Positions 8,273 through 19,790 of a stretch of DNA of 64,000 bases are shown one piece after another. The notes below the pieces were generated by a model. That model made no database searches. It worked only from the letters and a program-made list of their open reading frames with translations, and was not told the origin of the DNA. The DNA comes from Elymus sibiricus (Eukaryota; Streptophyta; Magnoliopsida; Poales; Poaceae). The DNA is taken from contig CM077676.1 of NCBI GenBank assembly GCA_039707655.1, positions 185,376,936-185,440,935 of the forward strand. The letters run 5' to 3'. How positions within the stretch are numbered: the first letter of the stretch is position 1; each line of letters opens with the position of its first letter. The position numbers and the translations under genes are program-made.

Positions 8273-11030
8273 CACTACAAAAAAAACACTTTTGTGATGA
8301 TACGTCTTTGTCACAGTAGGTCACATTTTCTGTCATGCATGTACATCCATGATGATTTTATGACAGAATCAAGATAGTCATACCTGTGCTGTCGTAGAAG
8401 TGTTCCATGACAATACTGAATTTATCATCACGGAAGTGTCCACTTCCATGACGATAAATGTCGCGTCATGGAAGTGTTTTCGTCAAGGGTGACCGACACA
8501 TGGCTTCCACCGTAACGGGTCGCCGTTAAGCTATCGGGTCCGGTTTTGGATCCGATAACCCGTTAACAGCCCTGACCAATGAGGATTTTTCCACGTGTAA
8601 AATTCTCATTGGCCGAAGGAACCACGTGTCAGCTGGGCGTCGCGACAAATGTCATTCCTCCAATGGACGAGACGGGCCTATGGAAATGTTACACGTGGCA
8701 CGGCCCAACAGTGGCCCATTTAGGTTTAAAAGGTTGGCCCAGTCAAAGGCCCATAAGATTTACTCAGGTACTAGTGGGTCGGCCCACTAGCGTCCTGCTT
8801 AAACATGGCCCATTTACGGCCCACCGCCAAATCGGGCCTGTTAATTGTTCGCTCAGTCTTTGGGCCCCATTACAGCCCAGTGAGTTTTCGGCCTGTTAAA
8901 GGCCCGATGTAGAAATGGGCCCATTTCAGCCCTGTGTGCCTTTCGGCCTGTTAATGGCACGTGCTACACATGGGCCATATATGGTCCGCGCGACATTCGG
9001 CCCCTTAACAGCCTATGATCTCGGTGGCAAAATTCCAGCCCAATCTGACTTTGGGCCTGTTAAAGGCCTGTCGTACAATTCAGCCCGTTGGTCCTCTACT
9101 AAGCTTTCGGCCTACTAAAGGCCCATGATATGATTGGGCCAACCAAGGCCCGAGATATGCTTCGGCCTGGTAGCGGCCCGTTGATACGTCTCCAACGTAT
9201 CTATAATTTTTGATTGTTCCATACTGTTATATTATCAATCTTGGATGTTTTTATATACATTTACAGCAATTATATATCATTTTGGAGACTAACCTATTAA
9301 CCTAGTGCCTAGTGCCAGTTGCTGTTTTCTGCCCTGTTTTTGTTTTATAGAAAATCAATACCAAACGAAGTCCAAATGCCACGAAACTTTTTGGAGATTT
9401 TTTTCTGGACAAGATAAACACTAGAAGGGGCCCACGGAGCTCCGTTTGACCTAATTGCACCACTATAAATTCAGGAAAAATCAGAAACCCTCAGGGGAGT
9501 CCACGAAATACTTTTTCCACTGCCGTAAGTTTCTGTTCCAGAGAGATCCCATCTGGAGGCCTTCTCCGGTACTCCGCCGGAGGGGGGATCGATCACGAAG
9601 GGGCTCTACATCAACCTTGCTGCCCTTCCGATGATGCGTGAGTAGTTTACCACAGACCTTCGGGTCCATAGTTAGTAGCTAGATGGCTTCTTCTCTCTTT
9701 TTGATCTTCAATACAATGTTCTCCTCGATGTTCTTGGAGTTCTATCCGATGTAATAACTTTTTGCGGTGTGTTTGTTGGGATCCGATGAATTGTGAGTTT
9801 ATGATCAGATTATCTATGAATATATTTGAGTCTTTTCTGATCTCTTTTATGCATGATTATTATAGCCTCGTATTTCTTCTCCGATCTATTGATTTGGTTT
9901 GGCCAACTAGATTGATTTATCTTGCCATGGGAAGAGGTGCTTTGTAGTGGGTTTGATCTTGCGGTGCTCAATCCCAGTGACAGAAAGGGACATGACACGT
10001 ATGTATCATTGCTACTAAGGGTAAAAAGATGGGGTTTATTCATACGTGAGTTTATCTTGTCTACATCATGTCATCGTTCTTAAGGCATTACTCCGTTCTC
10101 TATGGACTTAATACACTAGATGCATGCTGGATAGCGGTCGATGTGTGGAGTAATAGTAGTAGATGCAGGCAGGAGTCGGTCTACTTATCTTGGACGTGAT
10201 GTCTATATACATGATCATTGCCTTGGATATCGTCATGATTATTTGCTTTTCTATCAATTGCCCAACAGTAATTTATCTACCCACCGTATGCTATTTTCTC
10301 GAGAGAAGCCTTTAGTGAAAACTATGGCCCCCGGGTCTATCTAAATCATATTACTAAAACCCTAAAAATATTGCTGCCATTTTCTTTTTTTTATTTTATT
10401 TTGTATTTTTGTTTCAATCTATCTATCTATCACATACAATTTAATCTTGCAATTGACCGCCGAGGGATTGACAACCCCTCGTTTCCGTTGGGTGCAAGGA
10501 TTTGTTGTTTGTGTGCAGGTACTGCTAACGAGGTGTTGCGTGGTTCTCCTACTGGATTGATAACCTTGGTTTCATAACTGAGGGAAATACTTACCTCTGC
10601 TGTGCTGCATCATCCCTTCCTCTTCGGGGATAAAACCAACACAAGCTACAAGTAGCACCCGTCATGTAACTGGGCCAATAATGGTTCGAGGTATATTTCA
10701 GCCTGCTAAAGCCCCGTGTCCGACTCATGAAAATTGAGGCCCAACAAGCTTTTCGGCTTGCTAAAGGCCCATGCTGTCTTCTGGGCCATAACAGGCCAGT
10801 AGAATATTCAGCCTGTTAATGGCCCGAAGCTACATGGGCCCAACTAAAGTTTGGGTCCACTAGAGGCCCATGTGAGTTATGGGCCTGGGCATACCGTGTC
10901 CATGAAAGTCCCATACGGCAGGTCCGCACAGGCCGGAGTAAAGCCTGTTACGTGGAACCCATTAATGGCCCACTGAAATGCAGGCCCGTTAGAGGCGCAT
11001 GTTTCGGCCCGTTCGCCTGAATCAGATTTT
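8273..11030 (+). mobile_element. CACTA (En/Spm) element, left terminus and subterminal repeats
   Basis: The sequence starts CACTACAAAAAAAACACTTT at 8273 inside the Tat antisense gene, as expected of a CACTA terminus. The next 200 bases carry direct and inverted copies of CACGGAAGTG and CCATGACGATAAAT. From about 8690 to 9176, and again 10663 to about 11015, the DNA is a dense array of degenerate GGCCCA, GGCCTGTTAA and CGGCCTGTTAA phrases in both orientations, which is the usual subterminal repeat region. A solo LTR (9182-10657) splits this array. A matching right terminus was not found, so the total size is unknown. The genes at 11307-14324 and possibly 17779-20607 probably belong to it. Confidence 0.75.
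9182..10657 (+). mobile_element. Solo LTR, Athila-type gypsy (Sabrina/Fatima-like), 1476 bp
   Basis: Starts TGATACGTCTCCAACGTATC and ends AAGCTACAAGTAGCA, with a perfect 5-bp target duplication CCCGT at 9177-9181 and 10658-10662. It is the same family, in opposite orientation, as the LTRs at 56828-58376 and 62864-64000. No internal domain, PBS or PPT is present, so it is a product of LTR-LTR recombination. ORFs inside it are not genes. The family name is from recognition, not a search. Confidence 0.92.
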
Positions 11031-12329
11031 CACCCTTTTTTCTGATAGCGAATGATGACATATATGGTAACTACGAATTAAGAACAAACCTACACTATAC
11101 AATAAAGAAATTACGGCATAGTAACTTAGAATAAACCTACACTATACAATAAAGGAATTAGGGCATATTACATCCACTGGGCATCAAAGTTCGCCACCAG
11201 TGATCATAAAGCGCAACCAAGAAGCAGATTACAAAACCTGGGCATCCAAGGCCCTGCCATTGCAGCACAACAAAATAATACTGAATCAAGACCACTTGAA
11301 CATAGTTCAAGAAACATTAGCCTTGCGCGGGAGCTGCTGCGCAAGCAGCTGAGCAAGGCAGTGAGAACGGCCTAGCATGTCGGTCATATCTTCCAGCTCT
11401 AGCTGTTTAGCAATGAGGTTCTCATTGGAGTTCTCTGCGATCTTCCTTGGAGATTGGAGTTCAAGTCAAAGTTGAGTTGCACTATGCCTTTCTGCTTGCA
11501 GCTGAGACTGAAGAAGTCGAACAAATTCAGGCAGCGACTTCTGTGAGCTTGTGTGACTGCTAGTCTTAAGTAACTTGAACACTGCATCAAGACATGACTT
11601 TGGAGTTGTCTCACTATCTTCAAGATGTTTTGCCTTCTTTGCTGCAATATACGTTGGGTTTGTCTCAGAGTCTTCAGCAGACTTGTGCGTTCCATCAGGC
11701 ATATCACCCTGAAACAACAAGACAGATGACAGGTTTTGCACGTATATAAACAAAGATGGTAACTGCGCTATCAATTCCATCCAGTTTCATATTACAAAAT
11801 AAAGAGACGATTCAAAATGTCAAGAGCATAATTTGGCATTGTTCATAATGCGGTGAGCTACACCACACTACTGGATTACAGATCAACAACACAAGCATAG
11901 ATGCAGGGCAAAAGAAAATCATTGTATCTCTTTTCGTTAACGTGCATGCCATGTTCATATCATCAGCCATATCAGTTAAGACAAAGCAGGAAATGACAAG
12001 GTGCAAATGTGGGCAGCTTCACCACACACTAGATTACAGATCAACAACACAAGCATACATGCAGGGCTAAAGAAAATCAATGGATCTGTATTGAATAATG
12101 TGCATGGTATGCATAAGGAATTTGGTTTCACGACTAAAACTTGAAACTTGCAGTTGTTGCGAACATGCATTTTGATAGAAACAACAAACTAAACAACAGT
12201 TGACGATAGGGAGTATGAGCAAATTAAACAGCAATTGAGGAGAAAGGCTTTAGAAGGACAAACTTACATTAACAGTTAACACCGGCTCTATAATGCCCTT
12301 CTCCATGTCAAGGGAGGGATAACTCAAGA

Positions 12330-12985
12330 ATTTCAGCACATAAACTTCTTCATAAGCATTGCATGTACTCTACATTTTGTAGAGAGTAATTATTGATATG
12401 ATAATACTGGAAGGGATAGAGGATAATGAAGATAAGATGCACAGTGATGCTACATAATCAACTACCTATCCATGTAAGTACAGCGTTACAGGACAAAATG
12501 TACTGACAAGAGCAACGAGTTACATTTCTGCACTGGCATTGTCTGTGTATTCAACTTTTTGGTAAGATTAAGTATAGATTTGATAATTTTTTAGGAAATG
12601 GTGGGCGAGGGAGACAAGATGCAGAGTAATGCAACACAATGAACTACTCACTCCGTCCCATAATATAAGTGTTTTGTACACTAGTGTAGTGTACAAAACG
12701 CTCTTATATTATGGGACGGATAGAGTAGCTGTTAATGTAAGTACAGTGATACAAGACGTTCGGTCCTTACAAGAGGACTGCAGAGCTAAACTTCTTCAGA
12801 AGCATTGGGTTGATTCTAAATTTATGTAAGAGTCAATACGGATCTTATAATGTCCACCAAATGAAGGATAAGGAGGCTAACATGTGCAGTGATGCTACAT
12901 AATCAACCAGCTATGAAAGTAAGTATGGTGATACAGGGCAAGAGGTACTCACAAGAGCAATGCAGTGTGCAGTATAGTTGCGAGA
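12330..12985. repeat. Three degenerate tandem units of roughly 240 bp in the accessory gene
   Basis: The phrases AACTTCTTCA-AAGCATT, GATAATGAAG-ATAAGATGC, GTAAGTACAG-GATACA and ACAAGAG recur in the same order around 12340-12515, 12550-12790 and 12780-12985. They look like repeated intron/exon blocks. The second unit has received a Stowaway MITE (12647-12725). Confidence 0.6.
12647..12725. mobile_element. Stowaway MITE, 79 bp
   Basis: An almost perfect palindrome with ends CTCACTCCGTCCCATAATAT and ATATTATGGGACGGATAGAG, flanked by TA at 12645-12646 and 12726-12727. It lies in the second tandem unit of the CACTA accessory gene. Confidence 0.9.
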
Positions 12986-14324
12986 TCCTATGGTCCCTTG
13001 AGAATGGATATTCTCCTACAAACAGTTTTCATACAAGTGAGACGGTAAGGCACATACAGAAATGTAGTTCAAATTGTGATGTGATATCATAGACAGTACC
13101 TTATGCTGCAAACGAGACCAGTGTGTAACAAGCTTATTCCAGTCACTGTCTAGTAAATGAAGCATCGGAGACTTTACAGAAATTTCGTTTAGAGGCTTCC
13201 CATCGAAGTGTGCTTGCCTCAGGTAGCAACGATACTTCCTCAAAGCGTGCTTGAAAAGCGCAACCAAGCTTTGCTCGTCTTGACTATCCAGTTTGGTCCT
13301 CGCCTATTTAAATGAATGAAATCTTTTGAGTTCTGTTAGCAGAAACATAGGCACTAATTACCATGAATAACATTAGTACATTACTTACACATAAGTTGCG
13401 GAGGAAGATTGGAAATTGTTGTTTGTCTGTAGTATAATCTTTCCATGAAGGAAAGATGCGCACAAAGTTCCTGACAACAATAAAAGCTTCGTCTTCTAAA
13501 CTGGGAATAAGTGGAATAGGGGTCCTATTTGCTGCAATTGGGGCTCTGTCCAGTTCGAAAAGGGATTTGGCAACTGGAGTTGGTGTACTCTTTGCTGGAA
13601 TGGGGGTTTTGCGTCATAGAGCTGGTGCTATGTCAACTGGAATCGTCATACTTTTTGCTGCAGTTGGGATCTGCTGAGTTGGGGCATCTAAGATGGCCAG
13701 TGGGGTAGGGGTAGAGTCTGCTAGAGTTGGGGCTGTGTTTTGTGGGTCTGGTGATATTGCCACTACACCTAATGGGCTATTTGATTTATCAGGTGTCATC
13801 ACCTTTTCCAAATACTTTGTTCGTGCTCCATCGTGATCAGCAATCGCCCTCTTCCTTTTGAACGTCTGATACACAAGAACATCATTTGAATGGAGAAATG
13901 TGGTATGATGACAGATGGAATATGTACTGAAAATGTATAGGCATGGCATATTCACATATATGATGTGTAAACTAAGCAAATGGCGGTGTAACAAAGTAGA
14001 AGCAATGCAAAGCATCATTTGCAAGATATGTGCGACCAATATAACCTTGCCAAGTTAGAGCAAGCACCTTGATGGGTGAATAAGATAGGGCATCTGCCTC
14101 TGACTCCTCCACTAGGGAGCTACATTGACTTAGGTCTCCCTCTAGCTCAGAATCATTGTTAGGATCATATTCTGAACACGAATCTGTAGGTGGAGAGCGT
14201 GCGCATTCCGTTGCATCCAGACTGGATCTCAGTCCCTTAGCGCCAAGTTTGATAGCCATGTCATTGTTCTGCTTTATTCTTCTCATGCGCCCAAGCTCAT
14301 AATCATTATGATGATGTTCAGTAT

Positions 14325-16059
14325 CTAAGATTCACGAAAACATAAAAAGTAGTCAGATTATCTTTGGAATGCATTGCGGATTCTACTCCAATAGTGTCTC
14401 CCTACAAACCCCTGCGTATACAAAGTTCATCCCCCAACCGTGCTGACCAGACCACACATAGAAATACAAACCTCTTATGTCTCTATAAGGGGCGGACACA
14501 CATTTCAAAACTGAAGTAGGAACATTAGCATCATATCAAATTCGTATTTGAACAAATAAACTTCGGAATTATGAGTGGCATAATGTTTAGCTTCAAGGGT
14601 GGAGTACTGGTAGTGCGACACAAAGCACGTAGGCAGATTGTATTCCATGTAAAAGATCGTAGTCTAAGTAAAAGGTGTATATAACACTTTTCTTTCTATA
14701 CAATGCAGTGTTCGTTGCCCACACATGATGGAAGAGATCACACAGAGAAATACTATTCACTCATGTCTGCGGTTCTAGGATTTTGAAACAGGGTGGTCCA
14801 TCCTAAAAAAATATTAACAACAAATATGACAAGGCAAGCATAAAGCTAGTGAATCAATCATTACTTGTGAGCTTACTAGGACAAGTATGCAGAATCGTAA
14901 CTGCAGTAAGAGACCGTCCAAAATCTGAATCAAGAAGTTGGGCTAGCACTTATTGTTTGCAATTAATCGAAGTGAATAATTGGATATCATATCGAATGAG
15001 TAACAAAGACTAGTAAAATTGTCAACAAACCTGGCCTGCGGTAGTAATATGGGTCAATGTCACTATGACCAACAATCAACATGACTAGTGTTTGTTCCTA
15101 GGCGAGGAATTTTGAAACCCTGTCAACTCTACAGGTGCTAAAGATTACTGAAACATCTAAACCATTAAATGTAGGTAGCACTCAGTACACAACAAACCCT
15201 AATGAGAGTCCTGCCTAATGAGTGATGAATCAATTAGAAAATGGGTGATGGGAAGTGGCTGCTGAGTGTTGAGGACGGCGTATCTCAGGATAAATCGGGT
15301 TGGCTGAGTGGGTGCTGCACGCCTGAGCCCTGAGCGGACTGGGAAGCTGGGCACGCCAGTGTGGCCTGGCAGCGGTGACGCTGTTGGGCGAGCGGCTCCT
15401 GACCTCCTGTTAGTCCGGCGTCTCCTCCTAAAGTCATGGCGTCCAGCGACGGCAAGTCGCCAGCGAGGCAGGCGGCTGGCGGCGAGTAGAGATCGGAAGC
15501 GGAGCAGAACTGAGGGGAATCGGGGTCTGGAGGCATTGGCTTTTTTGTTTTTTTAGCAAAGGCATTGGCTGGCTGACCATGTTCTAATCTCTTATGGTAT
15601 ACAGGCCGACCCAAAATCCCAGGGTGGGCCGCGGCCCACGCTGGCCACCCTGTAGATCCGCCCCAGCGGCGCACATGCATTTTGAAATTAAATTAGGAAC
15701 ACTTAGCTGACCAATTAAACGACTCTGTTTTACTAATATCAGCATCATATCAGATTCGTATTTGAACAACTAAGCTTGTTTAGCTTGATGGGTGGAGCAG
15801 TGCTATTATGACACGAAGCACGTAGGCTGATCGTATAGTGATCATAAAAGGGGGGAAACCCTAAGCATGATCAATTGAACCCTATTATGAATGTGCCATG
15901 GCAGATCTGAAGCTACAAACCGCACAAAGGCTACTTAGGAACCAATGTTTGCATTGAACTAACAACTAAGATTCTAAGAGTTGAAAAGAAAGTACAGTAA
16001 ACAAGTGACGATCAATTTTCTGGTTGAGATCAAAAAGTTGAGCAGATATGAAAGAGTAC
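14325..16059. other. Non-coding stretch with an internal direct repeat
   Basis: No convincing exon is seen. About 14495-14645 and 15675-15836 are diverged direct copies sharing GCATCATATCA, TTCGTATTTGAACAA and AAGCACGTAGGC, roughly 1.2 kb apart. Between them 15280-15660 is GC-rich and carries an open minus-strand frame with no recognisable motif, which I do not call a gene. Confidence 0.5.
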
Positions 16060-16470
16060 CACCTCTCTTGCGGCGCCGTGTAGGCATCGGGGGTGCGATG
16101 GCTGTCAGCGGCGTGGAAGCAGATCTGCGACGGTAGACGGAGGCATCGGGGGATAAGTCCCGTTACGGTGGATGAGAAGGTCGTCGGAGCGGCCCCGGCA
16201 AGGTGGACAATGGCGCGGATGAAGCGAGAGGACGCGATGCAAGGCTCCTGGTCCGACGCCATGGATGAGGAACGTCGATCTCTTGTAGTGGACGACGTGG
16301 TCTGGGTAGGCGCTCTGGCATGGTGGAGGAGGGCGACAATGGATGGGGTGGCGGACGGAGGAGGCTGGTGTTCTGGAGCTGACGGTGTATGAATAGGAAA
16401 ATGGAGGGAGAGGGGTCGGGGGAACCATGTCTTTGGGACGCGACGCTTGTCTGAAATGTGGGGAAGTTAC
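16060..16470 (-). other. GC-rich Pro/Arg-rich segment, candidate 5' exon of the accessory gene
   Basis: Open minus-strand frames rich in Pro, Ser, Arg and His. One begins MASDQEPC at 16260-16262 and reaches a possible donor near 16070. The composition and position, just upstream of the minus-strand CACTA gene, resemble the GC-rich block at 20068-20607 beside the second gene. It could be a first exon or a promoter CpG island. Confidence 0.3.
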
Positions 16471-16479
16471 CAACTTAGC

Positions 16480-16960
16480 CCCCGTTTAAAATTTCGGACG
16501 TCTCATCGGTTGGGGATAGGACGGTAATCTCGCATCTCCCCAATATTTGCCGAGAGCGATTTCGAGCGAGGAGAGGGTGTTTTGGCGCCCACGGTTGGCG
16601 CCCACGGTGTATGAACGGGGCTGACAGGTAGGGCGGTTGTGTCACGTATGAGTGAAGTTACAAACCTGCCCCTACTTAAAATATTTTCCTAGATCGATTT
16701 CGGCCGAGGAGAGTTTGTTTTGCCGCCCACCATGTATGAATGGGGAAATGGAGGGGGGATAGAAGTCTTTGGGACGAGCTTGAATCAAATGTGTTTTGCC
16801 GCCCATGTTTGGCGCCCACCGTGTCTGAATGGGGTGAGAGGCGGTCGTGTCATGTCTGAGTGAAGTTATAAACCTACCCCTATTTAGAGCAGTGGAAATC
16901 GGGCCGATAGGTTGTGCGTGTCAGGGGTAGACAGTAATTTCCATCTCACAAACACTGGTT
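16480..16960. repeat. Degenerate direct repeats in a GC-rich upstream region
   Basis: Phrases such as GTGTTTTGGCGCCCAC or TTTGCCGCCCA, CCGTGT-TGAATGGGG, GGGCGGT-GTGTCA and AGTGAAGTTA recur two or three times at about 150-200 base spacing. No coding capacity is seen. This may be the upstream regulatory region of the minus-strand CACTA gene. Confidence 0.5.
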
Positions 16961-17778
16961 TCGGGCAGCCGGCGCGGGAGTGGGTGTTTTGCCGCTTCTT
17001 TCGAATCTTGGGAGAATAAGCATTCACGTTTACCCTGGCAACTAAATTCGAACCCATTTTGTATTCGATTACGAATCTTTATAAATCATTCTATGTTTTT
17101 TTATATATCTTCAAAAGCACAACAAAGATGTATTCCACCTTTATATATGAATATGATTTACAAATGCCATGATACTCGAATTCAGAAGGTTGAATCCAGT
17201 TTAAGGTGAATACGAATATTTGAAACAACTTTATGTTCAACTCAATTGTAACATGTATGACACAAGCAACATATAGTGTACTCCCATTTAGATATGAATT
17301 TCAGAAGCCAAGCGATGTCTCAAAATTCAAAATACTGAGCCAACCAACCAATAATATAGAAAACTAACAGACATATGACCACATATAGAGTATATGGATC
17401 AATAATATGAACTAACATACATAAGCCAGGACGCTATACTGTTTTTGGCTAGAAGAGCATCTTTTTTTGTACCAAAGCTAGTACAACATCTTGGCCCTTT
17501 CAGATGCATGCCACTTAAGGCCCATCTATACTACTATTTTTGCTGAATGCACAATCAGCCCGATTAGCATATTTTGTAGGCCTGGCATAGCAAACAAAAT
17601 GAAATGTCTTTGCCTCAACAAAAAAAATGAAATGTCTCATGTTCTTATCAATTATTACAGACTCGTGCTAAAAAAAATACGGACCAAAAAACAATTATTA
17701 CATGATCTCTAAAACAAATGGTTCCAATCTATTACATGAACAAACAACACAAAGGTAATTCAACAATGGAAAAACATT
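16961..17778. other. AT-rich stretch without recognisable features
   Basis: Read on both strands. Only short ORFs without motif, and AT-rich phrases with GAATACGAAT-like words near 17050-17230. I see no exon, terminal repeat or RNA gene. Confidence 0.5.
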
Positions 17779-18096
17779 TCACCTATGATTTACCAAGTGG
17801 GATTTTAATTTCCTTTTTTCCTCCAGGACCTTAACAATGCGGCCAGTCTCAGCTTGCTTCGTTGTGAAATCCACCAAATATTTAATGGTTTTCGTGAGTA
17901 CTGCTTCTGATTGTGCTGTTTGCTTCCTCAACATGTCAACTTCATCTCTAAGTGCAGAAGCAGACTCTCTTTCTACCAATAGTTTAGCCTCTAGAGCATC
18001 AGCAGTTGGCAATTCACGATGCATGATTGGGCCGGTGCCACTGCTCTAGGATGATCCAACGTCCATGGGGACCTCGCTCTTTGATCTTGGGCTAAC

Positions 18097-18562
18097 CTGT
18101 TTTGCCATTACAGTTCCGATTGGATTCGGAAAAGTTGAAGTTAGCAGAACATCTCAACTGGGAGTTAGAACATCAACCCAGTTAAACAAACAAGGATTTA
18201 AAGAGTTGCGATTGGATGCTGAAAGTATAAGTTATTAACATCATTAGAGCAGCCGGTTGTAGCAGCAAAGCAGTTAAACAAACAAGTTTTACAAAAGGGA
18301 CCTGTTGTGCCATTGGAGTTTCTCTTGGATCCTGAAAAGTTGAGTAGTCAGTAACTTGATTAGAGCAACAAGTTACAGCAGCAAACCTGTTACACAAATA
18401 AGTTTTTGAAAATGTACCTGCTGTGCAATTGGAGTTCCAATTGGATCCTGAAAAGTTGAAGTTGGTAACATGATTAGAGCAACAAGTTACAGCAGCAACC
18501 CAGTTAAACTAGGAAGTTTTTCAGAACATACCTATTGTGCCATCGAAGTTTCAATTGGATCT
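18097..18562 (-). repeat. Tandem array of duplicated 30-base exons, about 115-bp period
   Basis: Minus strand. Two intact units have AG acceptor, a 30-base exon and GT donor: 18302-18331 (DPRETPMAQQ) and 18418-18447 (DPIGTPIAQQ). A third at about 18532-18561 (DPIETSMAQ then stop) has its acceptor altered by one base. A fourth near 18189-18218 is half degraded. The last, at 18097-18126 (NPIGTVMAKQ), has AG changed to CG and continues directly into the final exon. Each exon is exactly ten codons in phase 0, so inclusion or skipping would keep the frame. Confidence 0.8.
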
Positions 18563-19162
18563 TGAAAACTTGATAGTTAGCAAACATAAATAAAGTGTTG
18601 CAAGAGCCATAAGAAACTAACATCAAACTAGTAAAACTAACCAGTTTTGGTAATGTATTTAATTACACATGAACTAGTAAAACTAACAAGTTTTTGGCAA
18701 CGTATTAAAGTAACAAGTCGATAGAGTTTACCAACAACACATACATCTCTAAATTTCATTCATGTAAGCAAAATGATTCTGACACATATATATAAGTTAA
18801 AAAGACGGTGTCCCTCATATAAACCTGACAGTTGTCTCTCATGAACATGCAAACATTACTAGTGCTAGAAGTCATAACAGCAAACAAGATAAACAAACAG
18901 GGTATCAGAAGGTAAATTACACATGAATTTTGTTGCACCCTAGAAGTAGATATGACCAGCTATCTACGTGTTTATGTAGCTATTGAAGTTCAGGCACAAG
19001 TAGTTTTATAAATAGTAAGTAACAACCACATAGATAGGCGCGGTCTATAATTGGATTAACAGGCTATGGCATTATGTAATCATTAGCAAACTAAATTAAG
19101 GCAAGCAAGGTAATTGAACAATTTTTTATTCAGTGGCTAACTAAAATTCCGAGAAGCAGATA

Positions 19163-19790
19163 ACTGAACTTACGCTAGCTCTTTGTACAGGCACACTGCA
19201 ACTTCTTTTTGCTTATGAGGTTCTACGAAGGATTCCATGACATCACTTGCTTGGATACGCAGTCCCAATACTCCTTCCTTCCCACATTGCATTTTGGTAA
19301 GTCGAATGGTTAATCTTATAAGATGGTGCGACCTTGTTATATTATATGAGGACATGTTGTCAGACTAGTTGTAGCAATACACACCACACTGGCTTTTACT
19401 GTATAATTCATGCAATTATATTTGGCCTATCGAGATCTAAGCAATCTACAATATGATGAAAAGACCGACATCCTTCTCATTATTGGCCAACTCAGTTCAT
19501 ATAAACAAGCAATTCAACCATTATGTGGATAAATCAAAAGCGCCACTGGAATACATTTCACTGCCCCTATCATACACGCAAATCATACACGCAGGCCAGT
19601 ACGAATTAAATGAAATGCAGGGACTTACACTAGCTCGTTGTACAGGCTCACTGCAGCTCTGCTTGCGCTTGGGATTTTCCATGAAGAAGTCCATGTTACC
19701 ACTTGCTTGGATGTGCAGGCCGTGTACTCCTTCCTTCCCCCTCTGCATTTTTGGCACGGCGAATGGTTGATTTAATGAGAGGAATCGACC
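19163..19790 (-). repeat. Duplicated exon with flanking intron
   Basis: 19163-19345 and 19621-19790 share an exon reading MQxGKEGVxGLxIQAS and ending at a GTAAG donor after a CGAGCTAGT-like end. The copy nearer the 3' end of the gene (19163-19345) has lost one base, shifting its frame relative to the other copy. Confidence 0.7.

Larger units (their letters stand above)
11307..14324 (-). pseudogene. CACTA accessory gene, En/Spm plant transposase-associated (TNP1/Transposase_24-like)
   Basis: Four GT-AG exons read clearly on the minus strand: 14068-14324, 13389-13865, 13100-13303 and 11307-11708, with possible small exons between the last two. The first contains YELGRMRRIKQNN and an acidic stretch. 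The second is Pro/Thr-rich with repeated TPIP and APT units and ends FVRIFPSW. The third, TKLDSQ to HWSRLQHK, resembles the Transposase_24 domain of En/Spm-type proteins. The last is a Gln/Leu-rich likely coiled coil. Nonsense codons interrupt the second exon (TGA at about 13612-13614) and the last (TGA at 11466-11468) without changing frame. The true N-terminus was not found; a candidate GC-rich first exon lies at 16060-16262. Such proteins are thought to bind subterminal repeats, and the repeats at 8690-11015 would be its targets. Confidence 0.65.

Noticed and set aside
15285..15680. 131-codon minus-strand frame
   Set aside because: GC-rich, Pro/Ala-rich, no motif, between two halves of a direct repeat; no splice context or start signal of note.
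16275..16300. TTGTAGTG as the missing CACTA right end
   Set aside because: The complement CACTACAAGAG resembles a terminus, but it is isolated, lies in a GC-rich candidate exon, and lacks the neighbouring subterminal words seen at 8273.
18302..18447. Tandem 30-base units as a simple minisatellite
   Set aside because: Only the exon part and its splice borders are tightly conserved, and the unit length and phase match splicing, so I treat it as exon-intron duplication.
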